NCBI GenBank assembly: GCA_002049455.2
Contig: KV918936.1
Span: forward strand, 62,001-126,000
Source of the DNA: Porphyra umbilicalis
Lineage: Eukaryota > Rhodophyta > Bangiophyceae > Bangiales > Bangiaceae
Length of the DNA stretch: 64,000 nt
Reading direction: 5' to 3'
The translations under genes and the position numbers were made by a program. Shown piece by piece: positions 63,312 to 64,000 of this stretch. A model generated the notes under the pieces. The model made no database searches and was not told where the DNA came from. It saw nothing but the letters and a program-made list of their open reading frames with translations. Numbering within the stretch: position 1 is the first letter of the stretch; the number at the start of each line of letters is the position of its first letter.

Positions 63312-63546
63312 TCAATACCTGGTTTCTTGAATTTCGCTTTTTACAGCAGCAGGGCTTACAGCGGCGTTGAGCATGACGTTTCAAGACGCCCCCTTGCTTG
63401 ACGCCGCCTGACAGCTGACCGCCCTCCAAGTACTTGTCAAGAAGTAAGTCCACCCAGAATGTTGACGTCCCAAATCCGATGCCGCCCGTCATGGCCGCCT
63501 TGAAGGAGTAATCTACTTACATCCGGATGTACTTACGGCGCGTACT
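63312..63546. other. Sequence between the tRNA-like insert and copia pol
   Basis: No gene. Contains a short palindrome-like TACATCCGGATGTA (63519-63532). May be the body of a SINE or the remaining LTR of the minus-strand copia element. Confidence 0.35.
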
Positions 63547-64000
63547 TCAAGTCAACACATCCCCATCGTCTTGACATGCTTGTCGTGCTTGACCTTGCCG
63601 AGCTCCTTCGTCATCGGGTCTGCCGCCATCTCGTCCGTTGAGCAGTGCTCGAGGATGACCTTGTCCGTCGTGATCGCATCCCGCACAAAGTGGTAGCGAA
63701 TGTCGATGGGCTTGGTGCGATTGTGCTCGACGGGATTCTTGGCGAAGTCGATGCAGCCGCCGTTGTAGACCGCCGTTGTCGACCTTGATGTTAACCGGCC
63801 CAACCAAGTTGTCCGACTGCGTCACGAGCATGCTGACGCGTTGGATGAGCTTGTCGAGGCAAACAGCTTCCTTGCTGGCCTCGCAAAGAGCCATGTACTC
63901 CGCCTCCATGGTAGATAGCGCCACCGTTTTCTGCAACTTTGAATCCCAGCTGATGGCCGCCCCGCCAGAGATGAACATGAAGCCCGTCGTAGACCGCCGC
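63547..64000 (-). pseudogene. pol: Copia-4 pol end (RNase H), cut by the window edge
   Basis: Minus-strand peptides SWDSKLQKTVALSTMEAEYM, then ALCEASKEAV and KPIDIRYHFVRDAITTDKVI match the RNase H of Copia-0 at 1150-1540. The frames end near 63550 in KHVKTMGMC, like Copia-0. Same family as Copia-0, opposite orientation. The visible part is broken, with at least one break. Confidence 0.85.

Noticed and set aside
1-64000. Bacterial defence system, CRISPR array, prophage or operon structures
   Set aside because: No direct-repeat/spacer array, no ribosome-binding-site-led gene series, and all recognisable genes are eukaryotic retrotransposon or transposon parts.

Overview
This is a GC-rich eukaryotic window made almost entirely of transposable elements nested in one another. 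I see no rRNA gene, no intact tRNA gene, no CRISPR array, no bacterial-style operon and no confidently recognisable host housekeeping gene. The mix of Ty1/copia elements, chromodomain-bearing Ty3/gypsy elements (chromoviruses), a hAT-like element, a TTA-target TIR element and GC-rich minisatellites suggests heterochromatin of a GC-rich microbial or algal/oomycete-like eukaryote. The sequence alone does not fix the taxon.

Layout. 1-2003: 3' end of a copia element (Copia-0, +), cut by the window edge. 2004-2540: a scrap of gypsy 3' region. 2541-12726: Copia-2 (-), split by a young, whole-looking sister element, Copia-1 (4855-10509, +; LTRs of 420 bp, target duplication CGGCT, one long gag-pol frame). 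12727-13357: a second, very compact set of copia LTR and primer-binding-site signals. 13358 to about 33718: Gypsy-2 (-), a chromovirus split by Gypsy-1 (18398-26971, +; LTRs of 498 bp, target duplication GAGTC) and by a hAT-like element (29170-31379, 8-bp target duplication). 33719-39465: Copia-3 (+), old. 39466-43169: an unresolved stretch with one long minus-strand frame, a dispersed repeat and a RecQ-helicase-like fragment. 43170-54662: Gypsy-3 (+), split by a 6.35-kb TIR element (44391-50739, target duplication TTA), which itself holds a 1.37-kb TIR element and about 2.8 kb of G-rich minisatellite; the Gypsy-3 LTR also contains a solo LTR. 55.8-60.9 kb: a series of minus-strand frames that look like a decayed large transposase gene, with a 66-bp inverted repeat in the middle. 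61.1-62.8 kb: tandem repeats and unassigned sequence. 62842-64000: a copia element of the Copia-0 family (-), cut by the window edge, with a tRNA-like insert.

Two points stand out. First, the chromoviruses carry an extra reading frame antisense to gag-pol, between the chromodomain and the 3' LTR. Similar peptides occur in two diverged lineages (Gypsy-2, and Gypsy-1/Gypsy-3). Second, all copia primer-binding sites match the anticodon region of initiator tRNA-Met rather than its 3' end, the half-tRNA priming mode known from Drosophila copia.

The LTR elements are treated as fossils: parts and approximate state are given, without single lesions. Percent divergences were counted or estimated by eye.
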